DNA of 64,000 bases, from positions 44,790 through 108,789 of the forward strand of contig NZ_MPIN01000021.1 in the NCBI RefSeq assembly GCF_001887355.1. Reading direction: 5' to 3'. Numbering within the stretch: the stretch's first letter is position 1; every line of letters begins with the position of its first letter. A program made the translations under genes and the position numbers. The notes beneath the pieces were generated by a model, which did not search any database, was not told the origin of the DNA, and saw only the letters and a program-made list of their open reading frames with translations. Below are positions 18,641-26,484 of this stretch, in pieces. The DNA is from Cystobacter ferrugineus (GTDB lineage: Bacteria > Myxococcota > Myxococcia > Myxococcales > Myxococcaceae).

Positions 18641-20644
18641 TCATTGCCGCGTCGCCAATTCCAGCGTCACCCGCGCACCCTTCTCCACCAGCGAACCGGC
18701 GGCGGGAGTCTGCGCTACCACGCGTCCACTACCTGACAATTGCGGCTCCAGGGCCGCGGAGAGCAGTTTCGTCACTGCCTCGCGTCCTGCCTGACCCATG
18801 ACATCCGGAACGCGGACGGAGCCTGGCTCCACGTTCTCGGTGACAACCTCTTCCACCACGGGCCCCTCCGGTACCGCCTTCGCGGGGGGCTGGGCGGCCG
18901 CCACCGGCAGGGCGGTGGACGGCAGCGGCACCTCGCGCGAGGGCGGCACGGCCAGATGGGCCATGGCGGCGGTAGCGATTTCCTTGAATGCGGGAGCGGC
19001 CACGTTTCCCCCGTACACGTCTGTTTTCGGCTCGTCCACAACCACGAGGATGACCACGCGCGGATTTTCGGCAGGCAACATGCCCACGAAGGAAGCAAGC
19101 CTCTTGTCCGAGTACCCGCCAGCCACGGGGTCCACCTTCTGGGCGGTGCCCGTCTTGCCCGCCACCCGGTAATCTTCCATGGCGGCCTTGGTGGCGGTGC
19201 CTCCCTTGACCACCACGCTCTCGAGCATGGAGACGACCTGACGGGCCGTCTGGGGGGACACGATGCGCCGCACCTCGGTGGGCCGGTTATCCAGCAGGAC
19301 GACCCCGTCCGGGTCCACCACCTTGGACACCAGGTAGGGGCGCATGAGCACGCCCCCATGGGCCAGCGCGCTCCAGGCGGCAATCATCTGCACCGCGGTG
19401 GCGGACATGCCCTGGCCGAAGGACTGCGTGGCCAGGGAGACCTCGGCCTTGGGAAAGGGGATGGAGCCCTTTCCCTCGCCGGGCAGGGCCAGGCCCGTGC
19501 GCTCGCCGAAGCCGAAGTCCTTGAAGGTCTTCACCAGGCGCTCGCGGCCCAGCAACTGGGCGATCTTCGCCGAGCAGATGTTGGAGGACACCTGGAGCAC
19601 CCGCTGGGGCGTCAGCCAGGCGTATTCGTGGGTGTCGTGGATGGTGTGCCGGCCCACGCGCCAGGAGCCGTTCTCGCAGAAGAAGGTGTCGTCCGGCTTG
19701 ATGACCTTCTGCTCCAGCGCGCTGGCGACGACGAAGGCCTTCATCGTCGAGCCGGGCTCGAAGGTGTCGAGCGCGGCGCGGTTGCGCATGCTCGAGCGCG
19801 CCTCGCGCTGGGGGGCGTTGGGGTTGAAGCGCGGCTCGTTGGCCATGGCGAGGATCTCCCCCGTCGCCGGGTCCATCACCAGGGCCATGCCCGCCACCGC
19901 CTGGGCCTCGGCCACCGCGCGCGTCAGGGCCTTCTCGGCCACGTACTGCAGGTGGCGATCCAGGGTGAGCGTGACGGAGGCGCCCTGGCGCTCCAGGGTG
20001 TCCGGCGCCCCGGAGACCAGCAGCTTGCGTCCCTTGGCGTCCCGGAAGCCCGACAGGCGCGAGTTCTGTCCGGACAGCTCGTTCTCGAACGCCAGCTCCA
20101 GGCCCTCCAGGCCGTGGCCATCCAGCCCCACCACGCCCACCACGTGCGCGCCCAGCTCCTTCTGGGGGTAGAAGCGCTTGGGCTCCTTGGTGAAGCCGAA
20201 GCCCGGCAGCCCCAGGGCCTTGACCGCCTCCACCTCACGGGGCGTCACCTGACGCTTCACCCAGGCGAAGCGCCGGCCCCGCGTCAGCCGGCCGAGCACG
20301 TCCTCGGCGTCCAGCTTGAGCGCCTTGGCCAGGGCGCGCGCGGCCTGCTTCACGTCCGGCAACATCGAGGGGTCCACCCAGATGGAGTCCACCTCCACGC
20401 TCTGGGCGAGCGGCGCGCCACGCCGATCGAAGATGTCTCCGCGCCGGGCGGGGATCTCGATCTGCCGCACGTACTGATCCTGGGCGAGACCGCGCAGCTT
20501 GTCGCGCTCGAACACCTGCAGGAACACGGCACGGCCGAAGGCGGCCAGCAGCAGGGTCACGAAGAAGGAGGCCAGCAGCTTCACGCGCAGCCGCATCCAC
20601 TTCGTATTGGACTCTGGAACCCGCGCCGACTTGAAGTCCTTCAC
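18641..20644 (-). CDS. ftsI: Septal transpeptidase FtsI (PBP3) with C-terminal PASTA domain
   Basis: Class B penicillin-binding protein that cross-links septal peptidoglycan. 667 residues: one transmembrane helix (about 21-42), pedestal domain starting at RRGDIFDRRG, then the transpeptidase domain with S299-T-M-K302 (SxxK), S353-S-N355 (SxN) and K497-T-G (KTG). After a Pro/Val-rich linker (about 575-605) the last 60 residues form a PASTA domain (VRVPDVMGQ...VVAQTPAAGSLVEKGARV). E. coli FtsI (588) lacks PASTA; Gram-positive PBP2x and SpoVD have it. GTG start with a GAGAGGGGG site. Confidence 0.96.
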   Translation of the reverse strand: MKDFKSARVPESNTKWMRLRVKLLASFFVTLLLAAFGRAVFLQVFERDKLRGLAQDQYVRQIEIPARRGDIFDRRGAPLAQSVEVDSIWVDPSMLPDVKQAARALAKALKLDAEDVLGRLTRGRRFAWVKRQVTPREVEAVKALGLPGFGFTKEPKRFYPQKELGAHVVGVVGLDGHGLEGLELAFENELSGQNSRLSGFRDAKGRKLLVSGAPDTLERQGASVTLTLDRHLQYVAEKALTRAVAEAQAVAGMALVMDPATGEILAMANEPRFNPNAPQREARSSMRNRAALDTFEPGSTMKAFVVASALEQKVIKPDDTFFCENGSWRVGRHTIHDTHEYAWLTPQRVLQVSSNICSAKIAQLLGRERLVKTFKDFGFGERTGLALPGEGKGSIPFPKAEVSLATQSFGQGMSATAVQMIAAWSALAHGGVLMRPYLVSKVVDPDGVVLLDNRPTEVRRIVSPQTARQVVSMLESVVVKGGTATKAAMEDYRVAGKTGTAQKVDPVAGGYSDKRLASFVGMLPAENPRVVILVVVDEPKTDVYGGNVAAPAFKEIATAAMAHLAVPPSREVPLPSTALPVAAAQPPAKAVPEGPVVEEVVTENVEPGSVRVPDVMGQAGREAVTKLLSAALEPQLSGSGRVVAQTPAAGSLVEKGARVTLELATRQ

Positions 20645-20659
20645 GACGAGCGCCCCCTC

Positions 20660-21061
20660 TCAGTGAGACACGGCCACGCGCACGCCCCGCGCATCGCGAG
20701 CTTCCACCCGGGCGGGACGCTTGCCACCGCCCGCCGCCGGCAGGGCCATGACGAGCGGACCGGCGGGCATGGACATGCCGAGCTTCTCGCGCGCCAGCTT
20801 CTCCAGGCGCGCCGGATTCTTGAGCGTGGCCAGCTCCAGCTTCAGCCGATCGTTCTCCCGCGTGAGCGCGCGCTCCTCGGCCTCCGCCCGGGACAGCCGG
20901 TAGCCCATGTCCACCACCAGCACGCGGCTCGTCACATGGAGGATGCCCACGCCCGCGAACAGCGCGAAGAGAAACACCGCGGGCAGCAGGTGCAGGAGCA
21001 CTCGGCCCACCGACGCACCATGGGGACTGACTCGGGACACGGGCGACTGGCTGCGGATCAT
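20660..21061 (-). CDS. ftsL: Cell division protein FtsL
   Basis: Small bitopic divisome protein that pairs with FtsB/FtsQ. 133 residues: short cytoplasmic tail, transmembrane helix at about 21-43, then a coiled-coil-like stretch (LSRAEAEERALTRENDRLKL...) running into NPARLEKLAREKLGM, typical of FtsL. The ATG at 21061 overlaps the rsmH stop by four bases. A longer in-frame extension upstream lies inside rsmH and is rejected. The assignment rests mainly on position and topology because FtsL is poorly conserved. Confidence 0.9.
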   Translation of the reverse strand: MIRSQSPVSRVSPHGASVGRVLLHLLPAVFLFALFAGVGILHVTSRVLVVDMGYRLSRAEAEERALTRENDRLKLELATLKNPARLEKLAREKLGMSMPAGPLVMALPAAGGGKRPARVEARDARGVRVAVSH

Positions 21062-21966
21062 CGGATCTTCTCCACCACGCGCAGGTGCGCGCTGCGAGCA
21101 CGGGGATTGGCGGCGATCTCCTCGTCCGAGGGGGCAATCGCCTTGCGCGTCACCAGGGAGAAGTCCCCCTGGCCGCCACAGACGCACACCGGGAGCCCGG
21201 GCGGGCACTTGCAGCCCCCCACCATGTCCCGGAAGGTGTCCTTCACCTTGCGATCCTCGAGCGAGTGGAACGAGATGACGGCGGCACGGCCCCCCACCTT
21301 GAGCAGGCGGGGCAGCGCGGCGAGCAGCGACTCGAGCGACTCCAGCTCCTCGTTGACCGCCATGCGCAGCGCCTGGAAGGTGCGGGTGGCCACGTGGATC
21401 TTCTGCGGCCAGGCCTTGCGTGGCACGGCGCGCTTGACGGCCTCGGCCGCCTCCAGGGTGCGCGTGGGCCGTGCGCGCTTGAGCTCGCGGGCGATGGGCC
21501 TGGCGAAGGACTCCTCGCCGTACTCGCGCAGCACGCGCACGAGCACCTCTTCGTCCTCGTCGGCGATGAACTCGGCGGCGGTGCGGCCCGTGTCGCCCAT
21601 GCGCATGTCCAGCGGCCCGTCCTTCTGGAAGGAGAAGCCGCGCTCGGCCACGTCGAGCTGGGGCGAGGACACGCCCAGGTCCACCAGCACGCCGTCCACC
21701 GGCAGCACGTCCGCCGCCACCTGGAGCAGCTCCCCGAAGTTGCCCTGCCGCGCCTCGAAGCCCGGCAGGCCCGCGAGCCGGGAGCGCGCGGCCTCGAGCG
21801 CGACGGGATCCCGATCCACGCCGAGCACGGTGGCGCCCCGCGCGAGCAGCTCGCGCGAATGCCCTCCCCCACCCAGCGTGCCGTCGATGATCACCTTGCC
21901 CGCTCCTGGTTGGAGGACGTCCACCGCCTCCTTCAAGAGAACGGTCTGGTGCCCGAAGTCAGCCAA
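21058..21966 (-). CDS. rsmH: 16S rRNA (cytosine1402-N4)-methyltransferase RsmH
   Basis: SAM-dependent methyltransferase acting on C1402 of 16S rRNA; formerly MraW. 302 residues. Motifs: HQTVLLKEAVDVL at the N-terminus, DGTLGGGGHSRELL (SAM loop), DLGVSSPQLD, ERGFSFQKDGPLDMRM and VISFHSLEDRKVK. The only sensible start is TTG at 21966, 8 bases after the STAS gene stop. It is followed by ftsL with a 4-base overlap. Confidence 0.96.
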   Translation of the reverse strand: MADFGHQTVLLKEAVDVLQPGAGKVIIDGTLGGGGHSRELLARGATVLGVDRDPVALEAARSRLAGLPGFEARQGNFGELLQVAADVLPVDGVLVDLGVSSPQLDVAERGFSFQKDGPLDMRMGDTGRTAAEFIADEDEEVLVRVLREYGEESFARPIARELKRARPTRTLEAAEAVKRAVPRKAWPQKIHVATRTFQALRMAVNEELESLESLLAALPRLLKVGGRAAVISFHSLEDRKVKDTFRDMVGGCKCPPGLPVCVCGGQGDFSLVTRKAIAPSDEEIAANPRARSAHLRVVEKIR

Positions 21967-21974
21967 GGGACGGC

Positions 21975-22352
21975 CTAGACGAACGGAGCCCGCGCGAGCG
22001 CGAAGGCGGCCCGGGCGTCGTTCATGTGCGGATAGAACTCGAAACGGTCATGCGCGCCGGCGGCCCGGAAGATGGCGGACAGGTAGGGCGACAGACCCGA
22101 CAGCTTGATGTCCCCACCGGCCTTGCGGAACGACTCGGCGCGGGCGATGAGCGGCTTGACGCCGCGGTAGTCCAGGTGACTCACCTCGCTGAAGTCGAGC
22201 ACGGCGTTGCGCAGGCCGCGCTGCATGCGGCTGGCGAGCTCGTCACACAACCGGGCCAGGTCCTTCTCCAGCAGCTCTCCCTCGAGCATGAGCGTCTCCA
22301 CCCGGCCACTGGAGACCGCGCGGATGCCCTGTGCTTCGGCTACCTGGTTCAT
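21975..22352 (-). CDS. STAS-domain protein (anti-sigma factor antagonist fold) at the head of the dcw cluster
   Basis: 125 residues, single STAS domain. The core VLDFSEVSHLDYRGVKPL (about 51-68) is the usual beta-strand/loop/helix of SpoIIAA-like proteins, but the position normally holding a phosphorylatable Ser (DSSG) reads D61-Y62-R63-G64. Switching by an anti-sigma kinase on that serine therefore seems unlikely. ATG 22352 follows a GGAAGGTGG site. It is 8 bases from rsmH and should be co-transcribed with the cell wall genes. mraZ usually occupies this place; I see no mraZ here. No partner kinase is in the window. Function unknown. Confidence 0.8.
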   Translation of the reverse strand: MNQVAEAQGIRAVSSGRVETLMLEGELLEKDLARLCDELASRMQRGLRNAVLDFSEVSHLDYRGVKPLIARAESFRKAGGDIKLSGLSPYLSAIFRAAGAHDRFEFYPHMNDARAAFALARAPFV

Positions 22353-22750
22353 GTCGCCACCTTCCCGGCTTTCCCGCTCCACGTCGAAATTTCAACCCGC
22401 CCGCGTGCGCGGCCCCTCGGGCACACGCATCCCGTCCGGTGACCCACACCGGTCCACCCACACCCGTCCTGGTCCAACCCCCCGCGGGGGCCCGCAGTGA
22501 CAACGCGACCCCAGACGGCCTCGCGAGTCGAGCGCGGGCACGCCTGTCGTCCACGGGCGGCGGAAAATACGCGCGGCCTCCTACCCGGTCAAGAAATGCA
22601 ACAGGCGCATACAGACCCGTGTCGCATTGACTCCAATGTCAATCTTCTGGCATGACGCGCCGCGCGAGCACCCACGAAGGCGTGCTCGAGCCTCGCGTCC
22701 TGGCCGGGGGGTTGAGGCACACGTCGCTCTGAAGCGAAAGGTGTACACAC
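22353..22750. other. Divergent intergenic region with dcw and lipoprotein promoters
   Basis: 398 bases without a gene. On the minus strand it should hold the main dcw promoter; no clear -35/-10 pair was found by eye. On the plus strand a dyad overlapping a TTGACT hexamer lies at 22626-22643. A GC-rich palindrome (CCCCCGCGGGGG) lies near 22480. Confidence 0.45.
22626..22655 (+). promoter_or_regulatory. Putative promoter with overlapping palindromic operator
   Basis: ATTGAC (22626-22631) and GTCAAT (22638-22643) form a perfect dyad with a 6-base centre. TTGACT at 22627-22632 matches five of six -35 bases; the -10 at 17-18 bases (GCATGA/CATGAC) is weak. The dyad would overlap the -35, a classic repressor position. 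It is about 105 bases upstream of the lipoprotein start. Confidence 0.4.
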
Positions 22751-23371
22751 ATGACGCGCATGATTCGCCTGTTGGCTGTTTCCGCCGTGGCCCTGGGTCT
22801 CACCGCTTGTGGAGGAGGAGCGAAGCTCGGGGGTGACAAGGAAGGAGCGGCCCAGGCCGCCTTCCAGGCCTCGCAGCCCGTGGGCCGCAACCAGGCCTCC
22901 AAGACCGCGAACGCCCTGCTCGAGCAGGCCCTGGCCAGCGGTGCCATCAACATCTCCGTCTCCGCCGATTGCGCCGAGAGCGGCAAGGTCCACCTGAGCC
23001 TGGACGTGGGAGCCACCCCCCGGCTGGACGGCGCGATCAGCTACGTCATCCGCTACGACGCCTGCAGCGAGGACGGGGAGAACGAGTACACCGGTGAGAT
23101 GAAGACCACGGTGGGCGTCGGGCTCGACCTCGACGGGAAGATCAGGGGGGGCGTGCTCTTCATCGCCATGAAGGGCAAGCTCACCATCGACGGGGAGATC
23201 TCCGACACCCTCGAGACCGATATCCGCCTGAGCATGGAAATCACCGCCACCTCGCTGCGCTCGGGCCGCGCGGAACTCGTCATCGACGGCACCATCAAGA
23301 CCTCGACCAGCAGCTTCACCTACTCCAAGGAAGTCATCGCGACGACCGCGGGCCGCCTGCCCAGGGCCTGA
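22751..23371 (+). CDS. Putative lipoprotein of unknown function
   Basis: 206 residues. Residues 1-20 are a lipoprotein signal peptide with lipobox LTAC (Cys 20) followed by GGGAK. The mature part is Ala/Gln-rich to about 60, then forms a beta-rich domain with alternating Val/Asp/Thr strands (VHLSLDVGATPRLDGAISYV, RAELVIDGTIKT) and a Cys pair (about 77 and 100) that may be disulphide-bonded. No family recognised. ATG 22751 follows AAAGGTG. A strong terminator follows the gene, so it is a single-gene transcript. Confidence 0.75.
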   Translation: MTRMIRLLAVSAVALGLTACGGGAKLGGDKEGAAQAAFQASQPVGRNQASKTANALLEQALASGAINISVSADCAESGKVHLSLDVGATPRLDGAISYVIRYDACSEDGENEYTGEMKTTVGVGLDLDGKIRGGVLFIAMKGKLTIDGEISDTLETDIRLSMEITATSLRSGRAELVIDGTIKTSTSSFTYSKEVIATTAGRLPRA

Positions 23372-23398
23372 TCGGCTGTCCGCTTGACGGGGTTGCAG

Positions 23399-23437
23399 GG
23401 GCCGGGCCGGCCAGTTTGGAGGCCCGGCCCTTCTTTT
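23399..23437 (+). terminator. Rho-independent terminator after the lipoprotein gene
   Basis: A 10-bp GC stem (23399-23408 pairing with 23421-23430) with a 12-base loop is followed by TTCTTTT. It lies 28 bases after the stop at 23371, a textbook intrinsic terminator. Confidence 0.85.
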
Positions 23438-23455
23438 GCCGTATGATTGGCGGCC

Positions 23456-24178
23456 ATGAGCCAGAGCGTGACGAAGCGGGCCCTCGGTGAGGTTCGCCTC
23501 AAGGTGGCATACAAGAGACCCGAGGCCCTGCTGAGTGAGTACACCCGCAGCATCGGCCGAGGGGGAGTGACGCTGCAGACGCAGAAGAACATCCCGGTGG
23601 GTACGCGCTTCGTCTTCGAGATGTACAACCCCGGAGTGGCCACACCCGTGGAGGTGATGGGCGAGGTGGTGCGCGTCACACCGCAGGCCGACGGCCGCCA
23701 CGTGCTCACCATCAAGTACGACCCGGGACAGGACCGCGGGGGCCTGGACGCCGTGCTCCAGCGCGTCTTCGATCTCCAGGAGTCGGAGAAGCTGCGCCGC
23801 TACGCGCGCATTCCCCTGAACGTGCCGGCCATGGAGGAGGCCACGCCCTTCGCCCCGCCCTTCTTCGTGAGGGATCTGTCGCGCGGAGGCGTGGGCCTGG
23901 AGGTGGAGGCCCCCGAGCTGCCGTCCTCGGTGAAGGTGGGCATGCCCTTCCTGCTGGAGATGGAGCTGACGCTGGGCACGCTCATGCTGCACGGCGAGGT
24001 GGCGTGGACGTCCGCGGGGGGCCCCGAGGTCCTGCCCACCTTCGGTGTCAACTTCAACACGTTGAGCCCGGACACGGTGGAGCGCCTGGAGAAGCTGCTC
24101 TCGCTCGAGTCCATGCCGCCCCCACCCTGGCGCGCCCGCATCTGCTTCGGAATGGACGCCGTCATGCGCGTGCCCTGA
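23456..24178 (+). CDS. Two-domain PilZ-like protein (Myxococcus paralogous domain type)
   Basis: 240 residues with two PilZ-like beta barrels. The first (about 10-75, with EYTRSIGRGGVTLQT) lacks the arginine pair and resembles the myxobacterial paralogous domain TIGR02266. The second (about 113-235) has RxxxR at R114-R118 (RRYAR) and DxSxxG at D140-G145 (DLSRGG), the two c-di-GMP contact motifs. It is therefore a plausible soluble c-di-GMP effector. ATG 23456 is preferred over a TTG three codons upstream; no strong ribosome site is visible. Partners are unknown. Confidence 0.8.
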   Translation: MSQSVTKRALGEVRLKVAYKRPEALLSEYTRSIGRGGVTLQTQKNIPVGTRFVFEMYNPGVATPVEVMGEVVRVTPQADGRHVLTIKYDPGQDRGGLDAVLQRVFDLQESEKLRRYARIPLNVPAMEEATPFAPPFFVRDLSRGGVGLEVEAPELPSSVKVGMPFLLEMELTLGTLMLHGEVAWTSAGGPEVLPTFGVNFNTLSPDTVERLEKLLSLESMPPPPWRARICFGMDAVMRVP

Positions 24179-24292
24179 GAGTCGTTGTGCCCCCGTGGCA
24201 GCCGGGGTATGGCGCGAGTCCTCGGGAGGGCCAGGCGACGGGCGCTCCCTTTCTCGCCCGGGCGCGAGCCCGGACACGTGGAGGACAGGACC

Positions 24293-24646
24293 ATGAAGCT
24301 GCGATGGAACGTGCTGGGAGCTGTCGTGCTGGGACTGGGGCTCGCGGGCTGTGGCGTGACGATGGGAGCGGCGTGCACCTCGGATGACGAGTGCGGGGAC
24401 ATGGGCTTCTGCATCACCACCGCCAACACCCCGGGCGGCTACTGCTCCGAGTCCTGCTTCCCCGGCAAGGATGAGACCTGCCCCTCGGGCAGCACCTGTG
24501 TGAGCACGGGCGCCCGCGCGGACGTCTCCGCCTGTTTCATCAAGTGCGAGACGAACTCGGACTGCCGCACCGGCTACCAGTGCATCAGCAACTTCCGCGG
24601 CGCCGCGTTCCCCGTGTGTGCCGCGCCGGACGCGCCTCCGAGCTGA
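24293..24646 (+). CDS. Small Cys-rich lipoprotein
   Basis: 117 residues with signal peptide and lipobox LAGC (Cys 20). The mature part has twelve further cysteines in patterns such as CTSDDEC, TCPSGSTC and CETNSDC...GYQC, typical of disulphide-rich myxobacterial surface lipoproteins. Function unknown. ATG 24293 has GGAGG 8 bases upstream; a longer in-frame start at 24185 would bury the signal peptide and is rejected. Confidence 0.8.
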   Translation: MKLRWNVLGAVVLGLGLAGCGVTMGAACTSDDECGDMGFCITTANTPGGYCSESCFPGKDETCPSGSTCVSTGARADVSACFIKCETNSDCRTGYQCISNFRGAAFPVCAAPDAPPS

Positions 24647-24894
24647 GGCCCCGCCCGCCTTCGTTCAAAATCGTGAAGTCCTTGGCGCCCCGCGTCGTGA
24701 ATACGGGGCGCCCCGCTCCGCTACCGGCTCCCCTGGCGCTGGGACCCCCGGCCCGCAAGTCCCCCCGGCCGTGAGAAACCCGCCCGGCTGGGTGCCTGGA
24801 CGTTCGGGAGTCAGAAAGTCTCCGTCGGTAAGTCGTGGCATCCGGGAAGGGTTATGCTACGAGCGCCGCTTCTCTCCTACTTGATGAGGGGGAC

Positions 24895-25929
24895 ATGCCA
24901 GAAGGCTCCGCGTCACTCCAGCTCGCGGTTGGCGACCGGGTGGTCTACCCCAACCAGGGTGTCTGCCGCGTCTCGGCCATCGATGTGAAGGAGGTAGCCG
25001 GGCAGAAGCTCACCTTCGTCACCATGCGCCGGGAAGAAGATGGGGCCGTGGTCATGGTCCCCCAGGCCAAGGTGGTGTCCATCGGCGTGCGCAAGGTGGC
25101 GGGCGCCGACGACGTCACCCAGGTCTTCGACTTCCTGCGCTCCGACAGCGACAAGGCCGACCTGGATTGGAAGCAGCGCGCCCGGACCAACCTGGACCGC
25201 ATGACACAAGGCGGCCTGCTGGGCCTGGCCGAGGTGGTCAAGGGCCTGCAGGTGCTCAGCGAGCTGCGTCCGCTGCCCACCAAGGAGCGGGAGCTGTACG
25301 ACAACGCCCGCCACCTGCTCGTGTCCGAGCTGGCCGCCGCGCTCGACATCCCCGAGTGCAACGCCGAGGACGCCATCGACGTCGTCCTCTTCCCGCCCGG
25401 CCGCGAGCGCCCCAAACGCACCGCCGCCGAGTTCAAGGTCCGCGGCGAGGGCGACGACGATCTCGGCCTGGATGCCGACCTGCTCGGGCTCGACGGCGAC
25501 CTGGACCTGCCTCCGGACGAGGAGGAGGCACCTCCCGAGGACGAGGAGTCCTCCGAGGAGGCCGGGGAAGAGGCGGAGGGCGAGGGCGACGAGGACGAGG
25601 AGAAGCCCCGCAAGAAGGCAGCGGCCGGCGAGGGCGCCGAGGCCGCTCCCAAGAAGCGCGGCCGTCCGCCCAAGCCCAAGCCCGAGGGCGCCGAGGCCGC
25701 CGCGCCCAAGAAGCGTGGCCGTCCGCCCAAGCCCAAGCCCGAGGGCGCCGAGGCCGCTGCCGCCGCTCCCAAGAAGCGCGGCCGTCCACCCAAGCCCAAG
25801 CCCGAGGGCGCCGAGGCCGCTGCCGCCGCTCCCAAGAAGCGCGGCCGTCCGCCCAAGGCGAAGCCTCCCGAGTCCGAGGAGGTCGAGCCGGAGAATGATC
25901 TCGATGAGGACATCGAGGCCGATGAGTGA
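24895..25929 (+). CDS. carD: CarD-type transcriptional regulator with HMGA-like AT-hook tail
   Basis: Global regulator that binds RNA polymerase through its N-terminal CdnL/TRCF-like domain and AT-rich DNA through its tail. In Myxococcus it acts in light-induced carotenogenesis and development. 344 residues. Residues 8-170 are the CarD domain (VGDRVVYPNQGVCRV; helical DLDWKQRARTNLDRM). An acidic stretch (about 190-245, Glu/Asp-rich) follows, then four AT-hooks KKRGRPPK centred on R255-R257, R274-R276, R295-R297 and R316-R318. This acidic-plus-AT-hook layout is what defines CarD as HMGA-like. ATG 24895 follows GAGGGGG. carG starts 42 bases downstream. Confidence 0.95.
   Translation: MPEGSASLQLAVGDRVVYPNQGVCRVSAIDVKEVAGQKLTFVTMRREEDGAVVMVPQAKVVSIGVRKVAGADDVTQVFDFLRSDSDKADLDWKQRARTNLDRMTQGGLLGLAEVVKGLQVLSELRPLPTKERELYDNARHLLVSELAAALDIPECNAEDAIDVVLFPPGRERPKRTAAEFKVRGEGDDDLGLDADLLGLDGDLDLPPDEEEAPPEDEESSEEAGEEAEGEGDEDEEKPRKKAAAGEGAEAAPKKRGRPPKPKPEGAEAAAPKKRGRPPKPKPEGAEAAAAAPKKRGRPPKPKPEGAEAAAAAPKKRGRPPKAKPPESEEVEPENDLDEDIEADE
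25630..25866 (+). repeat. Four tandem repeats encoding the CarD AT-hooks
   Basis: Imperfect in-frame direct repeats of 54, 57, 63 and 63 bases starting at 25630, 25684, 25741 and 25804. Each encodes an EGAEA-rich linker plus PKKRGRPPKPKP. Units 3 and 4 are almost identical at DNA level, suggesting recent duplication. Coding repeat, not CRISPR. Confidence 0.9.
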
Positions 25930-25971
25930 CGTCCCCCGGGACCACGCGTCCCGTTTCCGAGGTGACCTCCC

Positions 25972-26484
25972 GTGATTCGCGTCGTGACGCTGGACTCCTT
26001 CGACGAAAAGCAGATCGCGAAGCTCTGCCAGACGCTCTACACGGCGTTTGGCGTGGGCAGCGAGCACTCCGACCAGAAGGAGGTGCCCGCGGGCATGTCC
26101 GAGCCGCTGGACGCGGAGAAGCTCATCTCGGAGCTCAAGGGCGTGCGCGCCTACGAGGATGACAAGGTGCTCTTCGTCACCTCGCGCAAGCTGAAGGAGC
26201 GCGAGGTGCCGGGCGGCAAGGCCCCCACCACGGGCTACGCCTTGTACAACAAGAACCGCGCCATCATCTCCACCCACGGCTACAAGGACTTCGAGGCATC
26301 CTTCAAGCCCATCGCCCGCAACGCGCTGCAGCAGATCGGCCACCTGTGGGGCCTGCACCACTGCCTGGATCCGCGCTGCGCGATGTACCCGCCCTGGACG
26401 CCCTCGTTCGGCTCGGGCGAGCCGTCCTTCTGCACCTTCTGTCGCGACAAGAGCGAGCAGAAACTCCGCCTTGCGAAGTCCTAG
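25972..26484 (+). CDS. carG: CarG, zinc-binding partner of CarD
   Basis: 170 residues. In Myxococcus CarG binds CarD directly and is needed for all CarD-dependent regulation; it does not bind DNA itself. The archaemetzincin-type motif HExxHxxGxxHC-x4-C-x-M...CxxC is seen as QQIGHLWGLHHCLDPRCAM plus CTFC. The first His and catalytic Glu are both replaced by Gln, so the zinc sites are kept but protease activity should be lost, as known for CarG. GTG start with GAGGTGA 7 bases upstream. It overlaps the next gene by 14 bases. Confidence 0.95.
   Translation: MIRVVTLDSFDEKQIAKLCQTLYTAFGVGSEHSDQKEVPAGMSEPLDAEKLISELKGVRAYEDDKVLFVTSRKLKEREVPGGKAPTTGYALYNKNRAIISTHGYKDFEASFKPIARNALQQIGHLWGLHHCLDPRCAMYPPWTPSFGSGEPSFCTFCRDKSEQKLRLAKS

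Noticed and set aside
18740..22108. 1122-codon plus-strand open frame across ftsI, ftsL and rsmH
   Set aside because: Antisense frame spanning several well-identified genes; low-complexity His/Gly/Arg composition and no motif.
25630..25866. Regular repeats resembling a CRISPR array
   Set aside because: In-frame coding repeats of the CarD AT-hooks; no conserved repeat with unique spacers and no cas genes.
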